Origin: Rhodoflexus caldus
GTDB lineage: Bacteria; Bacteroidota; Bacteroidia; Cytophagales; Thermoflexibacteraceae
Assembly (NCBI RefSeq): GCF_021206925.1
Contig: NZ_JAJPRF010000013.1
Coordinates: forward strand, 1-64,000
Direction of reading: 5' to 3'
Length of the DNA stretch: 64,000 nt
A program made the translations under genes and the position numbers. This document shows, in pieces, positions 53,125 to 61,080 of this stretch. The notes beneath the pieces are model-generated. The model saw nothing but the letters and a program-made list of their open reading frames with translations, was not told the DNA's origin and did no database searches. How positions within the stretch are numbered: the first letter of the stretch is position 1; every line of letters begins with the position of its first letter.

Positions 53125-55206
53125 ATGAAAATGATACAGCGTTTCCGAATGAAAAAATCACGGATAGCAGCGGCGGTGGTTTGCTGCCTGCTTTCGGCAA
53201 CAGCGTTTGCTCAAAAGCCGCCTACCGAAGACGATTTCTACCAAATCCGCACGCTGCCCGTGCCCGAAGGCGTGGCAATGGAAGTAGGCGGCATGGCTAC
53301 CCTCCCCGACGGCCGACTTGCAGTCTGCACGCGGCGCGGCGAAGTGTGGCTCATCAGCAACCCCACCATGCAGGGCGGACAGCCGCGCTACCAACTGTTT
53401 GCGCAAGGGCTGCACGAACCGCTGGGGCTTGCCTACAAAGACGGCGCCCTCTACACCGCACAGCGCGGCGAACTCACCAAACTGATTGACAAAAACGGAG
53501 ACGATGTGGCCGACATCTACGAATCGGTTTACAACTTCCCGCTGACCGGCAATTACCACGAATACACCTACGGCCCCATTATCGCCCCCGATGGCACCAT
53601 GTACTGCACGGGCAACGTAGGCTTCTGGAACCCTGAATGGTGGTTGGGCAGAAGCCGTGCCCCTTGGCGCGGTTGGGCAGTCGCCATTTCTCCCGATGGT
53701 AAAATGACCCCATTTGCAACCGGTATGCGCTCGCCGTGCGGTATCGGCATCGGCCCCGAAGGTGAATTTTTCTACGGCGACAATCAGGGCGACTGGATTG
53801 GCTCGGGCTTCGTTGCACATGTGGAAAAAGGTGATTTCGTAGGCGGCAACCCCGCAGGCTTGGCTTGGGCTTCCCTGCCCGAGTCGCCCGTGAAAGTGCG
53901 CCCCGAGCAGATTGTCAGCTCCGACAATCCGCAGTTTGAAACAGCCGCCAAAGTGCCGGGCGTAAAACTGCCCGCCGTTTGGCTGCCACATTCCATTCTG
54001 GGCATCTCTACTGCCGAAATTCTGATGATTCTGCCTCGCGAAGGCGCTGTGCCGGGCAAATTCGGCCCCTTTGACGGCCAAATGCTCGTAGGCGACCAAG
54101 GTCAAAGCAAAATTATGCGCGTAGCTTTGGAAAAGGTTAAGGGGCAATATCAGGGCGTGGCCTTCAATTTCAGAGAAGGCTTTATGTCGGGCGTACTGCG
54201 TTTGGAGTGGGCAAAAGACGGCTCGCTGTTTGTTGGCCAAACCAATCGCGGCTGGGGCAGCACAGGCAAAGAACCCTACGGCCTGCAACAGTTGGTGTGG
54301 ACGGGCAAAACGCCTTTTGAAATCAAAACCGTAAGAGCCATGCCCGATGGTTTTGAGTTGGAATTTACACAACCCGTCAATAAAGCAACCGCGCAAGACG
54401 TTGCCTCTTACAAAGTTTCAGGCTTCACTTACAAATACCACTGGCAATACGGCAGCCCGATTATCAACAAACAAGACTGTCCCATTCGCGGCGTGATTCT
54501 CTCACCCGACGGCATGAAAGCCCGCTTGGTAGTAGATGGTCTTCGCGAAAAATACATCCACGAAATTCAGGCCACCGGCGTAAAGAACGGCAGCGGGCAT
54601 CATCTGCTGCACGATACCGGTTACTATACCCTCAACAATATCCCCGACGGCGAAAAAGTAAAACCCGAGCAACTGACAGTTATCGCCGCCACCATTCAGG
54701 CCAACCCCATAAGCAAGGCACCTGAGATGATTCACGCCCACGACCACATGGCAACCGATGTGGCCGCCACCGATGCAGTTGCCGTGCGGGTATCTGCCAA
54801 GCGCACCACAGAAATGCCTGCCGCATGGGGCGCACCCGATGTAACCATCAGCATGGGCACCAAACCCGGCCTGAAATACGACAAAGACAGGCTGGAAGTA
54901 AAAGCCGGCGCAAAAATCAAGCTCGTGTTCAGCAACCCAGACGACATGCCGCACAACTTCGTGCTGACCATGCCCGGCAAGGCCAATGAAGTAGGCACCG
55001 CCGCCCTGAAATTAGGAGTGGACGGCCCTGAAATGCAATATGTGCCCAACAGCCCGCACGTGTTGTACCATACCAACATGGTAAGCCCGGGCAAAAGCGA
55101 AACGATTTACTTCACCGCCCCCGACGAGCCGGGCGACTACCAGTTCGTCTGCACCTACCCCGGCCATGCTTTTGTGATGCAGGGTGTGTTGAAAGTGGTG
55201 AAGTAA
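53125..55206 (+). CDS. Secreted beta-propeller/auracyanin-type cupredoxin protein, 693 aa
   Basis: A secreted protein with a signal peptide ('ATAFAQ'); either ATG at 53125 or 53149 can start it. Residues about 35-440 form a sorbosone/glucose dehydrogenase-like propeller: 'GGMATLPDGRLAVCTRRGEVW', 'GLAYKDGALYTAQRGELTKLID' and 'GMRSPCGIGIGPEGEFFYGDNQGDW'. The C-terminal 130 residues are an azurin/auracyanin-type blue copper domain: 'DMPHNFVLTMPG' (His), 'FVCTYPGHAFVMQGVLKV' (Cys, His, Met). All four copper ligands are present. The protein could pass electrons from a periplasmic sugar or alcohol oxidation to a copper acceptor. Three short ORFs follow at once. Confidence 0.88.
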   Translation: MKMIQRFRMKKSRIAAAVVCCLLSATAFAQKPPTEDDFYQIRTLPVPEGVAMEVGGMATLPDGRLAVCTRRGEVWLISNPTMQGGQPRYQLFAQGLHEPLGLAYKDGALYTAQRGELTKLIDKNGDDVADIYESVYNFPLTGNYHEYTYGPIIAPDGTMYCTGNVGFWNPEWWLGRSRAPWRGWAVAISPDGKMTPFATGMRSPCGIGIGPEGEFFYGDNQGDWIGSGFVAHVEKGDFVGGNPAGLAWASLPESPVKVRPEQIVSSDNPQFETAAKVPGVKLPAVWLPHSILGISTAEILMILPREGAVPGKFGPFDGQMLVGDQGQSKIMRVALEKVKGQYQGVAFNFREGFMSGVLRLEWAKDGSLFVGQTNRGWGSTGKEPYGLQQLVWTGKTPFEIKTVRAMPDGFELEFTQPVNKATAQDVASYKVSGFTYKYHWQYGSPIINKQDCPIRGVILSPDGMKARLVVDGLREKYIHEIQATGVKNGSGHHLLHDTGYYTLNNIPDGEKVKPEQLTVIAATIQANPISKAPEMIHAHDHMATDVAATDAVAVRVSAKRTTEMPAAWGAPDVTISMGTKPGLKYDKDRLEVKAGAKIKLVFSNPDDMPHNFVLTMPGKANEVGTAALKLGVDGPEMQYVPNSPHVLYHTNMVSPGKSETIYFTAPDEPGDYQFVCTYPGHAFVMQGVLKVVK

Positions 55207-55219
55207 GCAAAGGGATATT

Positions 55220-55447
55220 ATGATTTTGGTGATTGCTCAAAGAAAATCTCTGCTTGTTATTGCAGGAATCATATTATTCCCCCTTTGTGTGATGGTGCAG
55301 CATATGCCGCATGACACGGGATTTGCTGCACCTGTCGCTAAACTCACACCGACTGAATCTCTTGCAGCGAACCCAATCAAAAAAAACACTTTTAGGGAGT
55401 ATCAGACGAGAGCCTCCCAACGAGATGCCGGACAAGAAGTCAGATGA
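55220..55447 (+). CDS. Short ORF with N-terminal hydrophobic segment, 75 aa
   Basis: Begins 13 nt after the cupredoxin gene. It has a hydrophobic stretch at residues about 11-27 ('LLVIAGIILFPLCVMV') and then a polar tail. No family recognised. Its end overlaps the next ORF by 23 nt. Real coding is likely given the position, but not proven. Confidence 0.45.
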   Translation: MILVIAQRKSLLVIAGIILFPLCVMVQHMPHDTGFAAPVAKLTPTESLAANPIKKNTFREYQTRASQRDAGQEVR

Positions 55448-55547
55448 AACAGAGCGACTTTCCAAACAAAACCAAGATGCGGAACTCGCCAAAAAAGCTA
55501 AAAAGGCGCTTAAACTGCTTAAAGATGGAAGATTTAAAAAACCATAA
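55425..55547 (+). CDS. Short Lys-rich ORF, 40 aa
   Basis: Starts ATG (MPDKKSDETERL). Highly charged, about one quarter lysine, helical ('AELAKKAKKALKLL'). It overlaps the ORFs on both sides by 23 nt each. No family recognised. Confidence 0.4.
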   Translation: MPDKKSDETERLSKQNQDAELAKKAKKALKLLKDGRFKKP

Positions 55548-56058
55548 GTTCTACTATCTCATGTGGTTGCCGCATGTACGGAATATTATTTGGGAAGCAC
55601 GAAACAAAAAAGCCTTGCCTCAAAAAACGCTTGTAGAAGGCATCAATTTGTACGAAATGCTTAACAATGTGGTTAATCTGGCGAAGTGGCGCAAACAGTA
55701 CACGGCGTTGTATAGGCAATGGCTGGAAAACGATGACAACAGAATTTTTGACCTGCAACATCCTGTCAATGCTCAAATTATCCATGGTTTAAAAAACATT
55801 AACTCCTTGCTGCCTTCACATATCCATTTGTGCTATTGGTATGATGTAGACCGTAGTCTGGATGAAGACTTTATTTGGGAAAACAGCCCTCTTTCAGGCA
55901 AGCGATTGATAGATTTAGGCGAAGATTTTTTTGAGGAAAACAGACTTTGGGACAAGGAAAATAACCTCCTACTCCCTAAGAGAGCAACCGACAGACAATC
56001 TCCAAGCCTATCGGAATTGTCCCAAGCGGCCACCGGTTCGTCTGCACTAAGTAAGTGA
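55525..56058 (+). CDS. Hypothetical protein, 177 aa
   Basis: ATG at 55525 starts M-E-D-L-K-N-H and gives a soluble protein with 'FYYLMWLPHVRNIIWEARNKK', a Trp-rich middle and 'IHLCYWYDVDRSLDEDFIW'. A 27-codon extension upstream is possible but overlaps the preceding ORF more fully. No domain is recognised. It lies last in a row of three overlapping short genes and is followed by an intergenic repeat. Confidence 0.6.
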   Translation: MEDLKNHKFYYLMWLPHVRNIIWEARNKKALPQKTLVEGINLYEMLNNVVNLAKWRKQYTALYRQWLENDDNRIFDLQHPVNAQIIHGLKNINSLLPSHIHLCYWYDVDRSLDEDFIWENSPLSGKRLIDLGEDFFEENRLWDKENNLLLPKRATDRQSPSLSELSQAATGSSALSK

Positions 56059-56104
56059 GCAATTCAAAACGACCTTTCAAATTTACCTCAAAGCCCGCTG
56101 AGTG

Positions 56105-56172
56105 CTTTTATGATGAATCTTTTCTCTGCGTACTCCGCGATTGCACCTTTGCGCACTCCGCGGTAAAAAAAG
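56105..56172. repeat. Family 3 intergenic repeat
   Basis: 'CTCTGCGTACTCCGCG..CTTTGCGCACTCCGCGGTAAAAAA'-like sequence, similar to one arm at 38227-38250. Confidence 0.45.
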
Positions 56173-56190
56173 AGCACAAATGCTTTGTAA

Positions 56191-56262
56191 AAAAATATTT
56201 TGCTTAAATCTCTGAAAATCAATTATTTAAACTTAACAGGTGTTGGCAATCCGTCAAGTTTA
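56191..56262. repeat. Family 1 repeat, long version
   Basis: 'AATATTTTGCTTAAATC' then CTGAAAATCAATTATTTAAAC (from 56212) with TAAACTT/AAGTTTA arms (56228-56234 with 56256-56262). Shares its upstream part with 60391-60410. Confidence 0.55.
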
Positions 56263-56292
56263 TCGTATATCGGCAAAACGCATGGCAGCCCT

Positions 56293-56817
56293 TTATCCGA
56301 CGCTTTCGGCGGCATCCTGCAAAAGGTCGAGGGGAATGGTTACTACTAAACTGTAATCTAATTTCTCTAACCGCACAACTACCTTTCGGTCTGATTTGTA
56401 ACTGATTAGCTCGCCCTTCATTCCTATCAGATGCCCGCCCGTAACAACTACTTTGGTGCCGGGTTCAAGTTTTTCCTGTGTGAGTTCAACGGGAATTTCA
56501 TGCATCAGCATTTTTTTTAACCAGTTGATTTGCTCATCGGGTATTGGCACAGGCTTGCCGTCAAAGTAAATCACTCTGACAACGCCATGCGCCCTTGCAA
56601 TGGCATAAAGTTGCGACACCCCCGTAAAAACAAACAGATAAGACGGGATAAAAGGCATATCTACCCATTTTTTCCTGTCGCTCCACTGGCGCAGTTGTCT
56701 CTGTAAAGGCAGGTACACTTCGTAGCCTTGTGCTTTTAACAACTGACTTACCTTTTTTTCCGCTCGCGGATATGTATGTACTGCAAACCATGCAGCGTCT
56801 TCTTTTTTTGTGTTCAT
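56293..56817 (-). CDS. UpxY family NusG-like antitermination protein, 174 aa
   Basis: A NusG paralogue. The NGN domain is at residues about 8-115: 'AWFAVHTYPRAEKKVSQLLKAQGYEVYLPLQRQLRQWSDRKKWVDMPFIPSYLFVF', and the KOW domain at about 120-165: 'LEPGTKVVVTGGHLIGMKGELISY'. In Bacteroidota, UpxY-type proteins bind the transcribing polymerase of one capsule or O-antigen operon and prevent early stop. Here no polysaccharide operon lies downstream (next gene on its strand is far off and unrelated), so it is an orphan. Start ATG at 56817. Confidence 0.85.
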   Translation of the reverse strand: MNTKKEDAAWFAVHTYPRAEKKVSQLLKAQGYEVYLPLQRQLRQWSDRKKWVDMPFIPSYLFVFTGVSQLYAIARAHGVVRVIYFDGKPVPIPDEQINWLKKMLMHEIPVELTQEKLEPGTKVVVTGGHLIGMKGELISYKSDRKVVVRLEKLDYSLVVTIPLDLLQDAAESVG

Positions 56818-57162
56818 ACGATAGTTTGTCTGCCAAACACCCTACGGCTGATTGTAAGCGTGCAATAAAACAGCATGTCGGCATTTGGATTTGAGCTTTC
56901 GGATTGAAAAATCCAATGTAAAAACCGCATCATCCGCAACGATCCGCTTGCTTATGTCATGTGTTTTTGCTCAAAATGCTTACAGAAGTCTGACTGTAGG
57001 GGCTGAAAAATAAGCTGTTTTCGGATATTTTTCATTGCATCAATCGGCTGATTGTTTTTGTGCAGACAGCCGCAAGCCCCTCTTTGGGTATTTGCGGAAA
57101 ATCAATAAATACAGGGCGCTAAGCATATGAGTAGTTTACTGCGTTCTTTTCTTTCGCTTATT

Positions 57163-57242
57163 AAACTGCTGGCAGGGACTTCGTCCACTGACAAAGTTTT
57201 ATTAGGTTATCCCTGCCAGCGGCTGCAAGCCCTGTCAGTGGA
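57163..57242 (+). repeat. Family 2 repeat with interleaved perfect stems
   Basis: GCTGGCAGGG (57168-57177) pairs with CCCTGCCAGC (57211-57220) and TCCACTGACA (57184-57193) with TGTCAGTGGA (57233-57242). Order A-B-A'-B', 10 bp each and perfect. The first 58 nt match 40147-40204 on the other strand. Confidence 0.7.
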
Positions 57243-57288
57243 TTCGGATAAAAGCGTTTTAATATGCTCACCTGCTTACAAGTAAATG

Positions 57289-57340
57289 CTCATACCTGAC
57301 AATCCTTAGAGATTGTCAGGTATGAGTTGATATTTTCAAC
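57289..57340. repeat. Family 1 palindrome, 16-bp perfect stem
   Basis: CTCATACCTGACAATC (57289-57304) pairs perfectly with 57311-57326, loop CTTAGA. The tail TTGATATTTTCAAC is as in the other copies. Confidence 0.7.
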
Positions 57341-57451
57341 AGATTGGATAATTTTTTTAAACTCTCCGCAAGTTGATATAGACTTCTTTGGGTAAAAAAA
57401 CGATACAGGAAGAGGCATAATTGTTGGTTCAACTACGCACGCAAATAACCG

Positions 57452-59620
57452 CTACGCACCCATGACAAATGGCATTTTCCGCTCGCGTTTGCCTGTGAGG
57501 GCGAAGTATGCATTGGCAAGCGCAGGCGCTACGGGCGGCAAGCCGGGTTCACCTACGCCCATAGGCGGCTCGGTGCTTGGCACAATGTACACCTCTATCG
57601 GTGGTGTTTCTTGCATCCGCAGCAGTCGGTAGCTGTTAAAGTTGTTTTGCACTACAACCCCATCTTTGAAAATAATTTCATCTTTGATTGCTTGTGTAAG
57701 CCCCATCACAATGCTTCCTTCTACCTGTGCCCGCACGTTGTCGGGGTTTACGGCAGTTCCGCAGTCTATTACGGCAATTATTTTTTCAATTACGGGTTTC
57801 CCTTCGCTGTCTTTGCGCATGATGCAAACCTGCCCGCACATGCCGGCGAAAAATTGCCAAACAGCTACGCCCTTCCCTTTGTCTTTGGGCAGGCTATCCC
57901 ATCCCGATTTTTCGGCCAGTATTTGCAAGATGGTGCGGATACGCGGGTGCTTTTCGCCCGTCATTGCCAAGCGGAAATGCAGCGGGTCTTTCCCTGCCGC
58001 ATGTGCCATTTCATCTATGAAGCACTCATGCGCAAAGCAGGTAGTTGAGCTGTAAACTGCCCGCCACCAGCCAATCGGCACGGTTGTAGGCTGATAGATA
58101 TACGATGTGCGGAAGTTCGGGAACCGGTAAGGATGCTCGCTGATGCCTTCCATTACGCCTTTGTCCACTTTGCTGAGGTCTTTGCGCTCGGGGAACATTT
58201 CGTAGCTGATGCTTGGGGCTATTACTTTGTGCTCCATTGCCAACGGGTTGCCCTGCGCATCTACCGCGCCGCGAAGTGCGCCAAACGTGCCCGGACGGAA
58301 AGGGCCTTGTGTCATGTCGTCTTCGCGCGTCCAGATGAGCTTCACGGGTGCTTTTACGGCACGGCTCAGGTAAGCGGCTTCCATCATAAAGTCCACGAAA
58401 AGACGACGGCCAAAGCCGCCGCCCATGTAGAGGCAGTGGATGGTGATGTTCTCTTTGGGAATGTTGAGGAAAGCGGCCAGTTCGTTGCGCACACGGCCGG
58501 GTACCTGTGTCGGAATCCACACCTCGCAGGAGTTTTCGCGCACGTCAATGGTGCAGTTCATGGGTTCCATGGGTGCATGAGCAGCCCATGAACATTCATA
58601 AAAAGCCTCTACGGTTTTGTAACCTTTTTCGGCAGCCTGTGCGAAAACTTCGGCAACATTGCCTTCCTGATGGTCGGTAAGGCCTTCGGTTTGGGCTAAC
58701 TGCCGGGCTTGTTTGCGGAGCGATTCGTTGCTGAAAGGTGCAATGCCGCTGTTGTCCCACTCAATGCGCAGTTGCTTTCTTCCTTGCAAGGCTGCCCAAT
58801 AAGAATCGGCCAGCACCGCTACGCCGTAGGTAGTTACGCCAAAGGCCTGACGCTCGCAGGCAATGACGTGTTTCACGCCTTTTACGTTTTTTGCACGTGT
58901 ATCGTCCCATTTTTTCACTTTGGCACGATGCAGCGGGGCGCGTTCCACACTTGCATAGAGCATACCGGGTACTTTGGCATCTATGCCGAACTGTGCCGTG
59001 CCGTCGCATTTAGGCGGAATATCGGGGCGGCGGGTTTCCTTGCCAATCCATCGGAATTGGGCAGCCTCTTTCAGTGGCGGCTCTTTGGGAACTTCCAATT
59101 TGGCAGCCGCAGCGGCTACGCTTGCATAGGTTACCGTTTGTTGCGGCACAAGGCCATTGATAATATTACCCTTGCCGTCGGTAGAACAGTCTTCGGGTTT
59201 AACGCCCCACTGAGCCGCTGCTGCCATAATGAGCATTTGGCGGGCTGCTGCACCGGCTTTGCGCATAGGCATCCACGAGGTTTTTACGCTGGCACTGCCG
59301 CCTACACTCTGATTGCCATATTTCTCATCGCCCTGTGCCATGCGAACCTCTACCATTTCCAACGGAACATCCAACTCTTCGGCCAATATGAGGGGAACCG
59401 ATTGGAAAGTTCCTTGCCCCATTTCGGGCTTATGCGCCATCAGGATGATTTTTCCGTCCGTACCGATGTGCAGAAAAGGGTTGGGATTGAACAGCGATGC
59501 ATCTTCCGCACCCGAAAGATTGCGAATATGCGCTTCGGGAGTCAGGCTAAAGCCCAATACAAGGGCGGCACTTCCCAGAGCGGAGCGCTTCAGAAATTCA
59601 CGGCGAGCCAGCGTTTCCAT
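57452..59620 (-). CDS. Molybdopterin-binding subunit of a periplasmic aldehyde/xanthine dehydrogenase-type hydroxylase, 722 aa
   Basis: IorB/CoxL-like large subunit that hydroxylates aldehydes or N-heterocycles. Twin-arginine signal 'ARREFLKRSALGSAALVLG', so it is exported folded with its cofactor. 'LMAHKPEMGQGTFQSVPLILAEEL' and 'VGGSASVKTSWMPMRKAGAAARQML' are the first cofactor-binding parts. 'YMGGGFGRRLFVDFMMEAA' near 400 and 'GEPGLPPVAPALANAYFALTG' near 690 (with the active-site Glu in the G-E-P motif) complete the site. ATG 59620 is chosen; the frame begins with a TTG two codons earlier. Its 2Fe-2S partner is at 41461. Confidence 0.93.
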   Translation of the reverse strand: METLARREFLKRSALGSAALVLGFSLTPEAHIRNLSGAEDASLFNPNPFLHIGTDGKIILMAHKPEMGQGTFQSVPLILAEELDVPLEMVEVRMAQGDEKYGNQSVGGSASVKTSWMPMRKAGAAARQMLIMAAAAQWGVKPEDCSTDGKGNIINGLVPQQTVTYASVAAAAAKLEVPKEPPLKEAAQFRWIGKETRRPDIPPKCDGTAQFGIDAKVPGMLYASVERAPLHRAKVKKWDDTRAKNVKGVKHVIACERQAFGVTTYGVAVLADSYWAALQGRKQLRIEWDNSGIAPFSNESLRKQARQLAQTEGLTDHQEGNVAEVFAQAAEKGYKTVEAFYECSWAAHAPMEPMNCTIDVRENSCEVWIPTQVPGRVRNELAAFLNIPKENITIHCLYMGGGFGRRLFVDFMMEAAYLSRAVKAPVKLIWTREDDMTQGPFRPGTFGALRGAVDAQGNPLAMEHKVIAPSISYEMFPERKDLSKVDKGVMEGISEHPYRFPNFRTSYIYQPTTVPIGWWRAVYSSTTCFAHECFIDEMAHAAGKDPLHFRLAMTGEKHPRIRTILQILAEKSGWDSLPKDKGKGVAVWQFFAGMCGQVCIMRKDSEGKPVIEKIIAVIDCGTAVNPDNVRAQVEGSIVMGLTQAIKDEIIFKDGVVVQNNFNSYRLLRMQETPPIEVYIVPSTEPPMGVGEPGLPPVAPALANAYFALTGKRERKMPFVMGA

Positions 59621-59667
59621 AGTCAAAAGCAGTGTTTAGAACAGAAAGTTAGTAATTTTTTTAACGG

Positions 59668-59892
59668 CTATCCTTTTGCCGGACGGTTGCCGTAGAAATG
59701 TATGATGAACACAATCACTGTCCGCAACAGGTACAGTGCCAGCAGCAGGTCTAAAAAGGAGAACGGCCACAGGTTATAGTAGTAGTGCGTGTAAATTTCT
59801 CCCTGCTGGTTAAATGAAAGCACGTGTGCCAAAACTTTTGTAATGAGCCATACACCTACCACATAAGCTCCCAGTTTGAGTTCTTTTCTCAT
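59668..59892 (-). CDS. Small membrane protein, 74 aa
   Basis: ATG at 59892 (M-R-K-E-L-K). Two membrane segments, 'AYVVGVWLITKVLAHVL' and 'FSFLDLLLALYLLRTVIVFIIHFY', with a Tyr-rich loop between. No family recognised. It lies 47 nt upstream of the molybdopterin subunit on the same strand and may be co-transcribed, but a functional link is unproven. Confidence 0.6.
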   Translation of the reverse strand: MRKELKLGAYVVGVWLITKVLAHVLSFNQQGEIYTHYYYNLWPFSFLDLLLALYLLRTVIVFIIHFYGNRPAKG

Positions 59893-60001
59893 AAAAATGC
59901 GGTTTCTATAAGTCATAAACGATAATATGTGCCTCTAAACTTGATTGAATGCAATTTAATCCATTATTTTGGGCAGAAACTAAATCGAACAGAAAACCAT
60001 T

Positions 60002-60187
60002 ATGAACAGATTCAGTGAAATCAAGCAATTGGTAGATAGCATTGAAGCGGATTTTACCAAATTCTATGAGCAGAATAATCAGGCTGCCGGTACGCGTGTA
60101 CGCAAAGCCATGCTCGATTTGAAAAACCTTGCACAAAGCATTCGTCAGCACGTTCAGGAAATTAAAAACGAGAGAAACGCAAAATAA
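60002..60187 (+). CDS. Histone H1-like (Hc1) protein, 61 aa
   Basis: Short, basic and helical. The phrase 'FTKFYEQNNQAAGTRVRKAMLDLKNLAQSIRQ' is that of the small Hc1/H1-like proteins found throughout Bacteroidota. It is thought to bind DNA or shape the nucleoid. A good terminator follows 26 nt after the stop. Alone, with its own terminator, as usual. Confidence 0.85.
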   Translation: MNRFSEIKQLVDSIEADFTKFYEQNNQAAGTRVRKAMLDLKNLAQSIRQHVQEIKNERNAK

Positions 60188-60212
60188 CCTGTTGCGCGAA
60201 TCGTCTACCGAC

Positions 60213-60248
60213 AACCGAAATGGCCAAAAAGCTGTTTCGGTTTTTTTT
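60213..60248 (+). terminator. Terminator of the histone H1-like gene
   Basis: AACCGAAA (60213-60220) with TTTCGGTT (60235-60242), then six more Ts. Confidence 0.85.
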
Positions 60249-60390
60249 ATGGCAAAGAAATCCTCCGAAAATTTGATTAATCAGATTAATTATTGCTATT
60301 TCATGTTGTTGAACAGGCTGTTACTGTTGCCCGCTCTTGGCTATGCAATAATTGCCGATTCGAGCGTTATACAAAAGCACAAGAGATTTG

Positions 60391-60458
60391 CGAAAAATAC
60401 TTTGCTTAAATTGTTGAAATATCGGCATTTAAACCTGACAATTCCTCGATACCTGTTA
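60391..60458. repeat. Family 1 repeat, long version
   Basis: 'CGAAAAATACTTTGCTTAAA' then 'TTGTTGAAATATCGGCATTT' and 'AAACCTGACAATTCCTCG'. The first part matches 56191-56210. The right-hand arm is degenerate. Confidence 0.5.
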
Positions 60459-60535
60459 TTTTTATGCATAAAAAAGCAATAAAGCGAGCAATTGATAACG
60501 ATTTTTTTCGTTAACATCCGAATCATGCGGGCTTT

Positions 60536-60589
60536 CGCAGATTTTTTCGGGTAAATCAGTATTCATCTGTACTTCCGCCAAAATCTGCG
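60536..60589. repeat. Palindromic CGCAGATTTT repeat
   Basis: CGCAGATTTT (60536-60545) and AAAATCTGCG (60580-60589) are perfect complements. The text between, with 'GTAAATCAGTATTCATCTGT', is of the same type as widespread intergenic repeats in bacteria. Confidence 0.5.
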
Positions 60590-60655
60590 GCAGAGGCAAC
60601 AGGCGTTTACATCCGCTGTATGTGTTTTTAAAACGCTTCATAGTTAATATTGTTT

Positions 60656-60707
60656 ACAAGCGGAAAGCCGATTTGTTATGCAAATCGGTTTTTCATTTTC
60701 GCTTGCC
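60656..60707 (+). terminator. Nested hairpin with T-run, no gene before it
   Basis: CCGATTTG (60668-60675) with CAAATCGG (60681-60688), then TTTTTC. An outer stem CAAGCG/CGCTTG surrounds it. It looks like a terminator but the nearest upstream gene ends at 60187 with its own terminator. A small RNA ending here is possible. Confidence 0.4.
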
Positions 60708-60762
60708 AATTTGGAAAATCTCAAAAAAAGGGCTAACTTATTCAAAACTAACTTTTTAAGCT

Positions 60763-61068
60763 ATGCTAAACATCACAAACTTCGCTAAGGCACGCCGCTA
60801 CCTCAATATCAATCTGATAGCTCAGGAAGCGGGCATTGACGTACAAACGCTTTTTGAAAAAATAGCGGCAGAAGAAAACCTACAACCTACGGAGGCTTCA
60901 AAGCTGATTGATTTGTTGAGCAAGGCAGGCATCCAATTGCGCACGTGGGAAAACGACCTTCCGACACCGCTAACCGCTAAATCGGCGTGGGTAGATGAAC
61001 TCCGGGCATTGCCGCTGGAAATACATCCCGAGGCCACGCTCCACCGCGATTTTTTCTATCACGAATAG
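60763..61068 (+). CDS. Putative antitoxin-like protein, 101 aa
   Basis: Cytoplasmic, with a helical N-terminal part 'RRYLNINLIAQEAGIDVQTLFEKIAAEENLQPTEASKLIDLL' that looks like a helix-turn-helix or degron-rich fold, and a Pro-rich, probably flexible C-terminus. It is 12 nt ahead of a PIN-domain gene, the usual place of a VapB-type antitoxin, but the sequence is not a recognised VapB family. Antitoxin role inferred from position only. Confidence 0.6.
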   Translation: MLNITNFAKARRYLNINLIAQEAGIDVQTLFEKIAAEENLQPTEASKLIDLLSKAGIQLRTWENDLPTPLTAKSAWVDELRALPLEIHPEATLHRDFFYHE

Positions 61069-61080
61069 CAGGCTGATACC

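Larger units (their letters stand above)
56818..57451. other. 634-nt non-coding region with repeats
   Basis: No ORF supported. It contains the family 2 element (57163-57242) and a family 1 palindrome (57289-57340). The part from 56818 to 57160 shows no clear structure. Confidence 0.6.
60188..60762. other. 575-nt non-coding region
   Basis: It holds the H1-like terminator (60213-60248), a family 1 repeat (60391-60458), a 10-bp palindromic repeat (60536-60589) and a double hairpin (60656-60694). No ORF is supported. Confidence 0.6.

Noticed and set aside
60536-60694. A tRNA or other known structured RNA between the histone H1-like and PIN genes
   Set aside because: The hairpins do not form a cloverleaf and no T-loop or anticodon arm could be traced. 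Only repeats and a terminator-like hairpin are supported.
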